From an uncultured Clostridia bacterium (lineage in GTDB: Bacteria > Bacillota > Clostridia > UBA1381), in the NCBI GenBank assembly GCA_947623955.1, contig CANQIP010000001.1, positions 62,001 through 126,000 of the forward strand: DNA of 64,000 bases. Reading direction: 5' to 3'. Below the pieces are notes generated by a model, which searched no databases, was not told where the DNA came from, and saw only the letters and a list, made by a program, of their open reading frames with translations. Below, one piece after another: positions 50,873 through 61,323 of the stretch; the stretch's first letter is position 1; the number at the start of each line of letters is the position of its first letter. The translations under genes and the position numbers were made by a program.

Positions 50873-51742
50873 TTACAACCTCCCTATCCTAAAATCTATC
50901 GAAACCTTACCAACACCTTGGAAATACAATTTATACGGCGTCGTCTGACCGTAAAATATGAAATCAGGCGCAAAAGTTGTTCCGGTTTTGAATATCTGAG
51001 ATATGTCGATGCCGAGATACTCATTCACAAAGCGTATTTCTATGCCTTTCTCCGACTCAACGGTTATGGTCGGTGAAATCGGGACTCCGCCCCAGAATTG
51101 TTTCATGGAATTCTCGTCACGTACATATGGCGGAAACATCATCTCGGTAAAGCCGTTCGGACTGTTTATAACAATATCACTGCAAGTAGCATCCCAAATA
51201 ATGCCTGTTTCGAAGTTGAACGGGTCCCATAACCACGGTCCCGTCGACGATGTTATACTCCATTTAAACGGATTTACTTTGTATCCGATAATAATAACTG
51301 ACCATGTATCGTCGGATTTCCATTCGTCAACGGAAAAACGTCCTTGATAGAACCATAACGGATCATCATCGAGAACGGCGCATAAGCATCTCCCGTGCAG
51401 ATACTCCATGATTTCGGAATATCTTTCAGCCCAACGCTCAACTCGCTTATTTTCCAGCACAAGCTTACCGTTTTTTTCGTAATGGTTCATAACCCGAAAC
51501 TCGAAAGAACCGGTGCGGTTATTATATGTGGGGTACTTTGTAAGCGCCTCTGACAGGTCAAGAGCGCCGTTTCCTCCCGGAATATCAATATAATTTTCCT
51601 TAACCTCCGGGGGAACAAACACGGGGCGTGAAGTGGGGAGTATGTGCCAGTTATCCCACGTGTTCGTATGCTCTACTTGCGGATTAGCATACGATTTTAC
51701 AATATCCTCCGGATTATTATAAAACGTTATCGACTGCCTCAT
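50873..51742 (-). CDS. Distal tail protein (Dit)
   Basis: 289 aa. Siphovirus tail-component family: N-terminal ring-forming domain (YNNRTGSFEFRVMNHYEK, YLHGRCLCAVLDDDPLWFYQGRF) and a C-terminal galectin-like domain (LYFQGVGKVSIDFRIGRL). Lies between tape measure and tail tip; its ATG overlaps the tape-measure stop. Confidence 0.9.
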   Translation of the reverse strand: MRQSITFYNNPEDIVKSYANPQVEHTNTWDNWHILPTSRPVFVPPEVKENYIDIPGGNGALDLSEALTKYPTYNNRTGSFEFRVMNHYEKNGKLVLENKRVERWAERYSEIMEYLHGRCLCAVLDDDPLWFYQGRFSVDEWKSDDTWSVIIIGYKVNPFKWSITSSTGPWLWDPFNFETGIIWDATCSDIVINSPNGFTEMMFPPYVRDENSMKQFWGGVPISPTITVESEKGIEIRFVNEYLGIDISQIFKTGTTFAPDFIFYGQTTPYKLYFQGVGKVSIDFRIGRL

Positions 51743-54700
51743 TAAACTCCCCTCCTGCTCATATTTGCTCTGATTCCCAAACTTCTGTCCATTTCCGGCG
51801 TGATTTCTCCCACCAGCACTCCGGTATCCATAACAACCTGTAATCTGGTCACCTTGTCAACCAAGTCGCTGAAATCTCGTTTAAGTCCGTCTATGGCGTC
51901 TGCCACTTTCTCATTTGACGCCAAATTAGAATCTCTAAGCCCTATAATGGCGTCGTTAATCTGTGCGTATTTTTCATTTTGATTTTTATTCGCAAAGCTT
52001 TCGCCCAACCGCAGACTTCGTTGTGCGGCAAACGCTCCGTCCATGTAATGTAAGCCTTCGTTTACATCCGTAAGGTCGAGAACGGGTCTTATTGTGGGGT
52101 TTGAATCCGGATTGTCGTCTAAAGCCTTGTAAATACGTCCTATGGTGTCTCCTATGGTGTCTATCGCGCTTTGTCCCAACGATTCCGTAGTATCTTCGAC
52201 TGCGTTTATACAGCCTCCGATACCAACAATCAAGCCCTCACCGATATATCCGCCTATTACAGCGAACACCTTTGAAGGCGAGTGGATACCTAAGGCTTCT
52301 TTAAGTGCGTTTATCGCCTCAGAGCTAAGACCTATAATTTCTTCTACAAATCTCGGTTTTGCCTCGCTCACGCCTTCGGTTAATCCGTCAACCATTTGCT
52401 GACCGACTTCATTATAGCCCGCTTGCTTAAGAATGCCTTTAACTTCGGTATCCATTTCGCGAAACTCTCCGACAGTGTCTGTTCTTATGATGCCGACTTT
52501 TTTTTCGAAGTTCGTCTTAAGCGTGCCGAGTTGTTCGTCTATATCGGCATTCATTTCCACGAGTTCTTGCTTCATATCGTCTTTGAGACCCTGTATCTCG
52601 TTATCGCATTTTATTCGCATATCTTCGAGCTCATTCGTTGCCCTGTCGGATGCTAATTCATGTTTATCCGACCATAGATTTGCATATTGCGACAGCTGCG
52701 AATCCGTCATGGAATTAAGGGCTTTTATCTCGGCGTATGCGGAGGGACCCATTTCCTGAAGTTCCGCGATAAGTGCTTCGTTCAAGCCACGTCCGGCAAG
52801 CTTATTGATTTCGTTGTTCCAATCCTCAAAATATGCGACTTGATCTTGGAGATTTCTCATAAGAGAGGACGCCTTTACGCTTTTATCGCGGTCGACCTCA
52901 TCAAACAATCCGTATGCGTCATAAAGAGCCTGCGCCCTTGATTCAAGTGCGTTTTCGTATTCGTCGTTTACTTCCTTGATTTTATCTTCATACTTTTCCT
53001 CAATCTCTAAGCGCTTATCGGCTCTTTCTTTCTCGAGGTCCTCGCAATCTTTGATATATTGCTGCTGGGCGTCGTATATATTTTTTTCTATCTCGTATAC
53101 TTTTTTATCCCATTCTATACGTTCCTTCGAGCCCTTTTCATAGCGCTGCTGAACACGTATAGCCTCCGATAATTCTTCTGCCAATCCGCGCTCACGACCA
53201 AATGTGTCACGGAGCGAAATCCACTGTTCGGAATCGGCAAGCTGCGCATCTCTGAGCATCGAATACAAATATGCATTCTCTTTAACCGCTTTTTCATATA
53301 TGTCAGACCCATATTGTGAATTGGCAAGGATTGATACGTTAGCCTTTATTGCATTTTGGATAAGATCCGTATTGCCTTCCATCTGCTTATGGATGCTGTC
53401 TTCCAACTCAAACCATTTAGCCAATTCTTCTCGCCATGTTCCGTATAATTCCAGAGCTTTCGGTGAATCCTCACCATAAATCTTAGCTATTTCTCTGTAT
53501 GCAACTCCCGCATTCCATGCGATCTCGTTTTGCTTTTTATATTGCTCGTTAAGCATTTTCAACGTTGCAACACTTTTGTCCGTTTCCGTTATATCGGACC
53601 GCTTTTCGAGTAAGCTTATTTCTTTTTCGAGAAGATCGATACCATTTTGATAAAGCTCATTTTTCTCGATTATAGGGTCAATGATGTTCGCTTGAGCAGC
53701 CTCAAGTAATGAAGCGGAAAGCTCCTCAAATTCAATTTCTTCCTCAAGTAATTTCTTTTGAGCTTCATATGCGTATTCACTGCTCTCTCCAAGATACTTG
53801 ACCGTCTGCTGATATTCAGCGGTAGCAAGCTCTATTCGCTGTGTTTGCCGTTCAACTTGACTTTGCATAAGCTCGAGATTTTTTGTGCTTTTCTCAAGCG
53901 CTCCGGCATTCGGATTGCGCAGACCCCACAGTTTATTGGTCAATTCGGCTATATTGTTTGTAAGTTCGATCTTGTCCAGCTCTTTTTTAAAGGCGTCGAC
54001 GATGTTTTGAGCTTTTTTCTCTGCGGCTTCTTCCGCGCTCATATCCGATTTTATACCTTCCGCCACACCTTTTACAATGTACTGTCCAACTTCGTCACGC
54101 ATGACCTTGGACGGTGACTGTATACCAAGAGCATCCTTAGCCGCATTAAGCGCGCTCGTAGCCATTTCCACAGCGGCGTTGATAACTGACGACTGACCGC
54201 CGGATATTCCGGATGCCACACCAGAGGCAATATTGGCGCCAACGCTCTCGAACCCACTGACTTGACTCTCAACTCCACTTTTAGCAGCGTTAGCCAAATC
54301 AGTACCGGCTGTTTGAATTTCGCTATTCTTATTGCGAAGACCATTAAGCACTGCCGATGCCACAAGTTCTCCCGCTTCGGTAGCTTGCGGTGCATAACCT
54401 TCTACAGACGATATAAAATTCGCCACCATGTCCTTACCGACTGTTTCCATACCGCTCATATCTATCTTAGATAAGTCGGATAGGCTATCTTTTATGGACT
54501 GTATAACACCTGATAGAGATTCGGTTGATAAACCTGATACGCCATCAATAAAATCTTTCAATGAGTTTTTAAGCGTATCCAGTCCGAATGCTACATCGGA
54601 AAGATTGCCTCCGTCCCCAATGTTTTCACCGTCAAATTCCGCCAGTGACCTGATAATTTCGGTTAGTTTTTGTATTCGTGTAACGGCGGATTCATCTATA

Positions 54701-57700
54701 TCCGAAGTGTCGGAAACAAAGTCTTTTATTTTTTCAGAAAGTGTTTTTAAATTTTCAAAGAGCGAAGTTATATTAGCCGACTCTTGAAGATTTACAAAGG
54801 CATCTTTGCCAGCCGCGCTTCCGCCTAATGATATAGATGCAAATGCGGCTAAAGCCTGCTTTACTTTTACCGCTTGCTGTATTCGTGTAACGGCGGTTTC
54901 ATCTATATCCGAGGTGTTTGCTACAAACTCGGCTATTTTAATAACAAACGCCTTTACGTCTTCGAATATAGTTGACGAATTCTGTTGTCCCGAGAACTTC
55001 GTAGGCACTCCAACACCGTCTCCGTTATCACCCAAGAACACAGACGCAAAGCTTGCCAAAGCCTGTTTTACTTTTACCGCTTGCTGTATTCGTGTAACGG
55101 CGGTTTCATCTATGTCGGAAGTGTTGTTCACAAAATCGGCAATAGACTTGGAAAACGTCTCAATACTGTTGAGAATTCGACTAAGATTATTTCCTCCGGA
55201 AAAACTTGTAAATGAGCCAATGCCTACTGGATGAACTATAGATGCGAACTCGGCTAAAGATTTACCAATTCCGATTAGCTTGTTTATTTTTTCAATGCCC
55301 GAATCATCTATATCCGTCTCCGATAATGACGCGAGTGCTTGCGGTAACGAATCGGCAAAAGATTTTATTCCTTCGGAAAGTTGAGAGAATTTGCTTTCCA
55401 TACTGCTATAGGCGTCAGATTCGGGTAAACTATTAGCCATTTCGACAAGAGAAGTTCCTATTTCCGTAATGTTTTGAAACTTTTCTATCGAATCATCCGT
55501 AACACCACCTAAACTATTTGCGCAGTCGACCATTGCTTTTCCGAATTCTTTGATATGCCCCGCAAAAGTCGTAAGGCTATTGTCTCCCACAAATACTGAT
55601 GCAAAGCTAACACCTTCATTCGGAATCTCCGATGCAAATTCAGCCAACGCTTTTCCGACTTCTGCCGTTTTTTTTATTCTCTCTATCGAGTCATCCGAGA
55701 CATCGCTTAAACTGTTTGCACAGTCAACTATCGCCTTTCCGAATTCCTTAATATGCCCCGCAAAAGTCGTAAGGCTATTGTCTCCCACAAATACTGATGC
55801 AAAACTAACACCTTCATTCGGAATCTCCGATGCAAACTCAGCTACTGCTTTACCGGCTTCTGCTGTTTTCTTTATTCTCTCTATCGAATCATCCGTAACA
55901 CCGCTTAAACTGTTTGAGCAGTCAGCTATCGCCTTTCCGAATTCCTTAATATGTCCAGCGAAAGTTGTAAGACTGTTGTTTCCTGCAAACCACGAAGCAA
56001 CCCCGCCATCATTAGGTATCTCTGAGGCAAACTCGGCTAACACCTTTCCTACTTCTGCTGTTTTCTTAATTTTCTCTACCGAATCGGCGGGAATATCGCT
56101 TAATTTTTTAGTGCAGTCAATTATTGCCTTTCCGAATTCCTTGATATGTTCCGAAAAGGTTATGAGCGTATTGCCGTCTATATTAGGTATTGAAGTTATA
56201 AACTCTACTAACGCTTTTCCAGCTTCCGAAATCGTTTTAATTTTTGACACGGTTTCCGGAGAGATGTTCTTTGCTCCCTCGATAAACGGTTGGAAATTGG
56301 TCATAAATTCGGACAAGCTCGTTCCTACTTGGGCTATTCCGCTTGACATTCCTCCTAAAAACCCACCGACAATATTACCAAAAAAGGAACCGATAGCATT
56401 ACCTATACGTTCTAAAATAGGGATTCCCGTATTTAAGAAGTTCTCAAGTACTGGGAATTTCTGTACCAATGCGCCGATGCTTACAATTAATGCGCCGATG
56501 CCCGCTATTAGTGTCGCAAGTACACCAATTCCTATAAAACCGGCTGGTCCTGTTGCTCCAACAGCACTTAAAATAGCGCATGCAGCCGATAATGATAATA
56601 AAAGTATCGACAAAGATGCTGCATTAGCAATTGTAGATTCTACGGGCAAACCGGAAAGTAAGTATAAGATTCCACCAAGAGCCGCTACGATCAGAGTCAT
56701 CACAGTAACGCTCGCAAGGGCTGTGGGAGCTATATTTCCAAATTTTCCTATAATAGCGCACGCTGCTGATAATGATAATAAAAGTCCTGACAACGATACT
56801 GCTGCGCCCATTGTAGATTCCACAGGCAAGCCGGAAAGTAAGTATAAGATTCCGCCGAGAGCCGCTACAATCAGAGTCATTGCCGCAACGCTCGCAAGTG
56901 CCGTTGGAGCTATATTCCCAAACTTTCCTATAATAGCACATGCCGCCGATAATGATAATAAAAGTATTGACAAAGATGCCGCTGCGCCCATTGTAGATTC
57001 TATGGGTAATCCTGAAAGCAAATATAAAATCCCGCCAAGCTCCGCAACTATAGCACCAAGTATCAATAAGGTTCCTGTTGCATTTTTCATCAAAGAAGTT
57101 GATGCTACCAAAAGCGCAAACATAGCTATTACGCCCGAAAGACATGCCGAAGCAGTTATAAGATTTCCCGGATCGAGCATCGAAAGCAATCCCAGAGAGG
57201 CTGCCAAAATTCCTATAGCAACCGTTAATGTTATCAGCGTTCCTTTGCAATTCTCGGCAAGCTTTGTAACTCCTATAAGCAGAGCAAAACATACTTCCAC
57301 AACTGCAATAGCCGCTACTGCCTGTTTAAGACCATCTGAATCAAGTTGGCTTAAAAGCATCATGCAGACCGACAATACCATTATTGCTCCCGACATAGCG
57401 AGAAGCATCACGCCTGCTTTTGCGGCATTAGCACCTGCAAATTTCGATAATGCCATAACACCGGTGAATATCGCCATTAATACAGTTACACATGCCAAGC
57501 CTTTAGTCAGATCCTTTGGCTTCATACCGGCTATAATCTTCATAGCAATCGATAATACAAGAATTGCACTGGTCATACCGAGAATCCCAGCTCCGGCTTT
57601 TCCCGCATTCTCTCCTGCAAATTTCGATAATGCCATAACACCGGTGAATACTGCCATCAATACAGTTACGCATCCTAAGCCTTTTGACAAATCCCCCTGA

Positions 57701-60342
57701 CTCATTCCCGCGATAATCTTCATAGCAGCGGAAATTGCAAGTAGTCCAACGGACATAGCTAATATACCTTTTCCAAAGCCCAAGACATTACTATTTGCAT
57801 AACTACTCAGATGCATTATTGCGATGAAAATAGCCATTAACTTAGTAATGCACTCCATGCCTCGATCCAGTCCGGATGGGTCTAATTTGGAAATTTGCTC
57901 AATCGCTTTGGTTATGAGTAATATCGCAGCTGACATCGCTAATATGGATTTGCCTGCACCTGACTGTTTGGGGATTGCGGATACGATTGTGAGGAAAACT
58001 ATAAGGGCAGCGACACATCCCGATCCTTTGAGTAACGCCTCGGTATCCATTTTTCCAAGTTGTTTTATCGCGGCTGACAGAATAAGAATTGATGCCGTCA
58101 TAGCTAAAAGCGATTTCGTAGATGTCCCTTTAAAATCGAGTTTTCCCAATGCACCGAGCGCCGCCGAAAAAGCAATCAAACCCGCTGCGATTACACCGAG
58201 AACTCCAACAGATGTCCATACCTTTCCGGAATCCAATGTAGTTAGCAATGCTATCGAACCTACTAATATTGCTATAGCTTTTGCTATATTAACAATCGCC
58301 TCGGTTTTTATTTTTTTAGCCTGCGCGTCGAAAACACCGCTTATCGATTCGAAAATTCCAGCAAAATTTTCTATAACATCGCTGATTCCATCAGTAATTT
58401 TACCAATGCCATCAAAAATTTTTCTGAAAGAGCCAATAGCATCTGATAATCTCTTTACAAATAGAATCAAACTGGCGCCCATCGCAACAGTGAGTATGTT
58501 TCCAATATTAATGCTACTTAATTTGTCTTTAATGAATGCTACAAATTCAGAAATTTTTTCCTTAATTCCGCCAAAAACATTCCCTATTTGACTTGTCACG
58601 CCACCAATGCCGCCTAATAATTGCTTGATATTGGAAACAATTGTCGATTTAGCATTTCCGATAGCTCCGCCAATATTTGATAAATACTTATTTATTCCGG
58701 ATTTAACGCTATTTAATAATCCTTCTATCGACAGAGAATCCATAGATTTTATTTTTTCTATAAAATCTCCAAATACAGATATGCCTCCTGTTAATTTAGC
58801 ATAAATGCTGCTTAGTACATTCAGCATTTTACTTTTAAAACTGGTAAGTGCTTGTTGAACTTGAGGCAATGAGTAAAGTTGCTTTATAAAATTATAAATA
58901 GCCTTAACGCTGGTTTGTAAGCCCGATATAAGCTTACTTAGTCCATCATGAAGTATGTTATTTGTTGATAACCATTCTTTAAATCTGGCTATTAGATTGC
59001 CAACTACCGCAGTAATGCGTAGTACAACACTTCCTAAAGGTGTCAAAAATTTTAAGATTTGCAGCAAAGCGCTTCCCAACGTTTTAAGCACCTGTATGCC
59101 AATATTAAGTATCGAGAACACACCTTTAAATACGCTCTTGAGATTATTCGCTGTTGTTTCACTCATTTTGAAATTTGCCGTTAAATCTCTAAAACGTTCG
59201 GCAACGGAAGTTACTTGTTCGGCTGTTATCGGCGAAAATACTTCCGAAAACGCCTCTCTGATAGGCTGAAATACGGTCAAAAGGTTTTTGAAAATATTCT
59301 CTATACCTTCGATTGCCGGAGTCATCCAATCGAGATTAAGACCTTCGATTTTGCTTACAGCAAAATTACCGATTACTTCCATTGCTTTGGAAACGTCTGC
59401 TATAAGCGGGGAAAGCTTTTCATGAACTGTATCTATTACCGGAATTAAAGCGTTAAAAACGTTTTTAATGTTATCATAAGCCGGCGTGGCAAAATCAGCG
59501 CCTATTCTCGATAAGGCTGCTCTCACATTTGACATGGCGCCGGAAAACAGCTTATTCGCGTCTTTTGCATGTTCTCCGAACGCGGAGTCCATCGCTGCGG
59601 CAAACGTGGCAAAATCTATCTCACCATGGCTTACCATTTCGCGAACTTCGGATTCTGTTTTACCGAGGTATTTTCCAAGAGTCGCCGCCGCGTTTACGCC
59701 TCTGCTGCCGATAGAATTCAATTCAGTGGCGAACATTCGTCCGTTTCCTGCGACGGTAGTGAAAATTCTGCCTATATCCTCGTAAGAACTTCCTGTCATT
59801 GCCGCGAGACCGGATATGCCTCGCAGTGAGGTTCTCATTGCCTCGCCCGTCTCTATTCCGGATGCCGTTAACTGTGCAGCCACTTTAGCAGCGGCGTCAA
59901 GTCCGTACGCCGTATCTTTTACGCCATAATTTATGTCATCTTTTATATCGTCCCAAGCTACGCCCAATCCTTCAAGTTGAAACTTAGCCTGTTCGATATT
60001 CTGAGATCTTGTTTTACCGCCTTCAATCAAAGGATCTGTTAAGGCTGAGGCAATTCTTTTGCCCGCATCGAGAGCAGAATTGGTTATTTTAGAAAGAGCG
60101 GTCACGCCCATAACCTGCAGTGCGGAAAATTTAACGCCTACGCTTTCAACCGCACGTCCAAGACCGGACATATCTACTTTTTTAGTTACATCACCTATAC
60201 TTTCAAGTCCCTTTCCAGCGCCTTTAAAGTTTAGGCTTTGCTTAAGCTTGTCCAATGTCGAAAGGCTCGTGCTTACTCCGCTTTCGAACTGCTGGTTATC
60301 GAAGTACATTCCAAGAACACGCTCGTCAATAGACCTACTCAT
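51742..60342 (-). CDS. Tail tape measure protein (2866 aa)
   Basis: N-terminal tape-measure domain (LKQSLNFKGAGKGLESIGD; GKRIASALTDPLIEGGKTRSQNIEQAKFQLEGL), then long helical stretches, a central hydrophobic block (about 700-1330, many ALGGILYLLSGLP-type segments), ~66-residue repeats (about 1380-1900) and a charged coiled-coil C-terminus. It sets tail length and is expelled on DNA injection. At ~0.15 nm per residue it predicts a tail of roughly 400 nm, unusually long. GGAGG precedes ATG 60342. Confidence 0.93.
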   Translation of the reverse strand: MSRSIDERVLGMYFDNQQFESGVSTSLSTLDKLKQSLNFKGAGKGLESIGDVTKKVDMSGLGRAVESVGVKFSALQVMGVTALSKITNSALDAGKRIASALTDPLIEGGKTRSQNIEQAKFQLEGLGVAWDDIKDDINYGVKDTAYGLDAAAKVAAQLTASGIETGEAMRTSLRGISGLAAMTGSSYEDIGRIFTTVAGNGRMFATELNSIGSRGVNAAATLGKYLGKTESEVREMVSHGEIDFATFAAAMDSAFGEHAKDANKLFSGAMSNVRAALSRIGADFATPAYDNIKNVFNALIPVIDTVHEKLSPLIADVSKAMEVIGNFAVSKIEGLNLDWMTPAIEGIENIFKNLLTVFQPIREAFSEVFSPITAEQVTSVAERFRDLTANFKMSETTANNLKSVFKGVFSILNIGIQVLKTLGSALLQILKFLTPLGSVVLRITAVVGNLIARFKEWLSTNNILHDGLSKLISGLQTSVKAIYNFIKQLYSLPQVQQALTSFKSKMLNVLSSIYAKLTGGISVFGDFIEKIKSMDSLSIEGLLNSVKSGINKYLSNIGGAIGNAKSTIVSNIKQLLGGIGGVTSQIGNVFGGIKEKISEFVAFIKDKLSSINIGNILTVAMGASLILFVKRLSDAIGSFRKIFDGIGKITDGISDVIENFAGIFESISGVFDAQAKKIKTEAIVNIAKAIAILVGSIALLTTLDSGKVWTSVGVLGVIAAGLIAFSAALGALGKLDFKGTSTKSLLAMTASILILSAAIKQLGKMDTEALLKGSGCVAALIVFLTIVSAIPKQSGAGKSILAMSAAILLITKAIEQISKLDPSGLDRGMECITKLMAIFIAIMHLSSYANSNVLGFGKGILAMSVGLLAISAAMKIIAGMSQGDLSKGLGCVTVLMAVFTGVMALSKFAGENAGKAGAGILGMTSAILVLSIAMKIIAGMKPKDLTKGLACVTVLMAIFTGVMALSKFAGANAAKAGVMLLAMSGAIMVLSVCMMLLSQLDSDGLKQAVAAIAVVEVCFALLIGVTKLAENCKGTLITLTVAIGILAASLGLLSMLDPGNLITASACLSGVIAMFALLVASTSLMKNATGTLLILGAIVAELGGILYLLSGLPIESTMGAAASLSILLLSLSAACAIIGKFGNIAPTALASVAAMTLIVAALGGILYLLSGLPVESTMGAAVSLSGLLLSLSAACAIIGKFGNIAPTALASVTVMTLIVAALGGILYLLSGLPVESTIANAASLSILLLSLSAACAILSAVGATGPAGFIGIGVLATLIAGIGALIVSIGALVQKFPVLENFLNTGIPILERIGNAIGSFFGNIVGGFLGGMSSGIAQVGTSLSEFMTNFQPFIEGAKNISPETVSKIKTISEAGKALVEFITSIPNIDGNTLITFSEHIKEFGKAIIDCTKKLSDIPADSVEKIKKTAEVGKVLAEFASEIPNDGGVASWFAGNNSLTTFAGHIKEFGKAIADCSNSLSGVTDDSIERIKKTAEAGKAVAEFASEIPNEGVSFASVFVGDNSLTTFAGHIKEFGKAIVDCANSLSDVSDDSIERIKKTAEVGKALAEFASEIPNEGVSFASVFVGDNSLTTFAGHIKEFGKAMVDCANSLGGVTDDSIEKFQNITEIGTSLVEMANSLPESDAYSSMESKFSQLSEGIKSFADSLPQALASLSETDIDDSGIEKINKLIGIGKSLAEFASIVHPVGIGSFTSFSGGNNLSRILNSIETFSKSIADFVNNTSDIDETAVTRIQQAVKVKQALASFASVFLGDNGDGVGVPTKFSGQQNSSTIFEDVKAFVIKIAEFVANTSDIDETAVTRIQQAVKVKQALAAFASISLGGSAAGKDAFVNLQESANITSLFENLKTLSEKIKDFVSDTSDIDESAVTRIQKLTEIIRSLAEFDGENIGDGGNLSDVAFGLDTLKNSLKDFIDGVSGLSTESLSGVIQSIKDSLSDLSKIDMSGMETVGKDMVANFISSVEGYAPQATEAGELVASAVLNGLRNKNSEIQTAGTDLANAAKSGVESQVSGFESVGANIASGVASGISGGQSSVINAAVEMATSALNAAKDALGIQSPSKVMRDEVGQYIVKGVAEGIKSDMSAEEAAEKKAQNIVDAFKKELDKIELTNNIAELTNKLWGLRNPNAGALEKSTKNLELMQSQVERQTQRIELATAEYQQTVKYLGESSEYAYEAQKKLLEEEIEFEELSASLLEAAQANIIDPIIEKNELYQNGIDLLEKEISLLEKRSDITETDKSVATLKMLNEQYKKQNEIAWNAGVAYREIAKIYGEDSPKALELYGTWREELAKWFELEDSIHKQMEGNTDLIQNAIKANVSILANSQYGSDIYEKAVKENAYLYSMLRDAQLADSEQWISLRDTFGRERGLAEELSEAIRVQQRYEKGSKERIEWDKKVYEIEKNIYDAQQQYIKDCEDLEKERADKRLEIEEKYEDKIKEVNDEYENALESRAQALYDAYGLFDEVDRDKSVKASSLMRNLQDQVAYFEDWNNEINKLAGRGLNEALIAELQEMGPSAYAEIKALNSMTDSQLSQYANLWSDKHELASDRATNELEDMRIKCDNEIQGLKDDMKQELVEMNADIDEQLGTLKTNFEKKVGIIRTDTVGEFREMDTEVKGILKQAGYNEVGQQMVDGLTEGVSEAKPRFVEEIIGLSSEAINALKEALGIHSPSKVFAVIGGYIGEGLIVGIGGCINAVEDTTESLGQSAIDTIGDTIGRIYKALDDNPDSNPTIRPVLDLTDVNEGLHYMDGAFAAQRSLRLGESFANKNQNEKYAQINDAIIGLRDSNLASNEKVADAIDGLKRDFSDLVDKVTRLQVVMDTGVLVGEITPEMDRSLGIRANMSRRGV
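54600..56250 (-). repeat. Repeats of ~198 bp in the tape measure gene
   Basis: Near-identical units spaced 198 bp (e.g. 55553 and 55751) encode TTFAGHIKEFGKAI...ERIKKTAEVGKALAEFAS. Diverged copies extend toward 54600 (TRIQQAVKVKQALA). Helical repeats of 66 residues. Confidence 0.8.
56630..57060 (-). repeat. Three 180-bp repeats in the tape measure hydrophobic block
   Basis: Units at about 56635, 56815 and 56995 encode ALGGILYLLSGLPVEST followed by SLLLSLSAACAIIGKFGNIAPTALAS-like segments; 60 residues each. Confidence 0.82.
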
Positions 60343-60737
60343 ATCCTAATAACCTCCTCCCACAGTTTTTTTGCGATTTCATCGAATATAGGACGCAAGG
60401 CAGGATTTATGTAATCTTGTCCTTGAACATAGCCGCCTGTTCCGGTTCCGTGTCCATACTGCAAAATAATAGCAATAGAAACTCCTTGATTGATATTCGA
60501 GTTGCAAAATATTAGCTCCGCGCTGTTTTCACCCTCTTTTATCTCATAATACCAAGATGAGGCTGTTTTCCCCGAATCAATCGGCGTTGCGGCTGCCAAC
60601 GCGGTTACTCCTTCTTGCCCATATTTATTCAAAATTTTTAGTTTTATTGCTTTCCTTAATTTTTCGAAATATTTTGTAGCTTTGGAGAAGTCGCCTTTAT
60701 GCCTGAAACTAATTGTGCAGCTTAGTGTAGGTTTCAT
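60339..60737 (-). CDS. HK97 gp10-like tail completion protein
   Basis: 132 aa from ATG 60737 (AAGGAG 7 nt upstream). Typical gp10 pattern: ALAAATPIDSGKTASSWYYEI and a C-terminal IILQYGHGTGTGGYV...INPALRPIFDEI. Usually encoded nearer the head-tail connectors; here it sits between the chaperones and the tape measure. Confidence 0.82.
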   Translation of the reverse strand: MKPTLSCTISFRHKGDFSKATKYFEKLRKAIKLKILNKYGQEGVTALAAATPIDSGKTASSWYYEIKEGENSAELIFCNSNINQGVSIAIILQYGHGTGTGGYVQGQDYINPALRPIFDEIAKKLWEEVIRI

Positions 60738-60756
60738 GTTAAATCTCCTTCCATAG

Positions 60757-61299
60757 CTATCCTCTTGTTTTATATTTATTTCGGCGTGCCGCATTCAAAG
60801 CCGCACGCTCTCTTGCCGCCTCAGACGCGGACATTTTTTTCGGTTTTCTGCTTTTTATATCGCAAATCCTTATTAGTGTCATAAGCCTGTTTAAATGCCA
60901 CTTTTGGAACTCAACGGGGATACCGTGTTCTATCATGTAATAATATATAAGCTCACTCGTAAGCAACTGCCCATTGGTATTGCCTTTTCGACGCTCCTTA
61001 ATTACCGTAGCGGTCATTGGAGACTCGATGTAATCGTTTATAGCCGCAATATTCTCGTTAGTAAGCGAAAAATATACATTCGGATCAACATTTTGCGTAA
61101 GAGTCATACATCTTACATAATCAATATTTTCTTCCACCGTTTTCTTTTTGGGCGAGAGAAACGGCTTATGCCACTTGGATTCCCATTTTGAAAGAGAGAC
61201 GAGAGAATGCTCCAGTGCGAGATGCTGTTCTTTGATGTAAACGAATTCATTGTGTTTTTCGTCCCACAGCTCTGAAGCCGGTACTGTTATATGAAGCAT
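60757..61299 (-). CDS. Phage protein following the tail chaperone (gpGT-position)
   Basis: 180 aa with its own AGGAGG before ATG 61299. Begins LHITVPASELWDEKHNEFVYI and includes LALEHSLVSLSKWESKWHKPF, a signature of a conserved Firmicutes tail-assembly protein. Basic C-terminus (RNKYKTRG). It fills the second-chaperone slot but is separately initiated, so no frameshift fusion is needed. Confidence 0.75.
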   Translation of the reverse strand: MLHITVPASELWDEKHNEFVYIKEQHLALEHSLVSLSKWESKWHKPFLSPKKKTVEENIDYVRCMTLTQNVDPNVYFSLTNENIAAINDYIESPMTATVIKERRKGNTNGQLLTSELIYYYMIEHGIPVEFQKWHLNRLMTLIRICDIKSRKPKKMSASEAARERAALNAARRNKYKTRG

Positions 61300-61323
61300 T
61301 TTCTCTCCCTCCTCATTTTCAAT

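Noticed and set aside
54600-57060. Periodic repeats as a possible CRISPR array or minisatellite
   Set aside because: The 180- and 198-bp periods keep the tape-measure frame and encode protein repeats.
55550-57700. Long open frame (716 codons) on the plus strand opposite the tape measure gene
   Set aside because: It mirrors the repeats of the real minus-strand gene, lacks a ribosome site, and its residue pattern is the complement of the tape measure.
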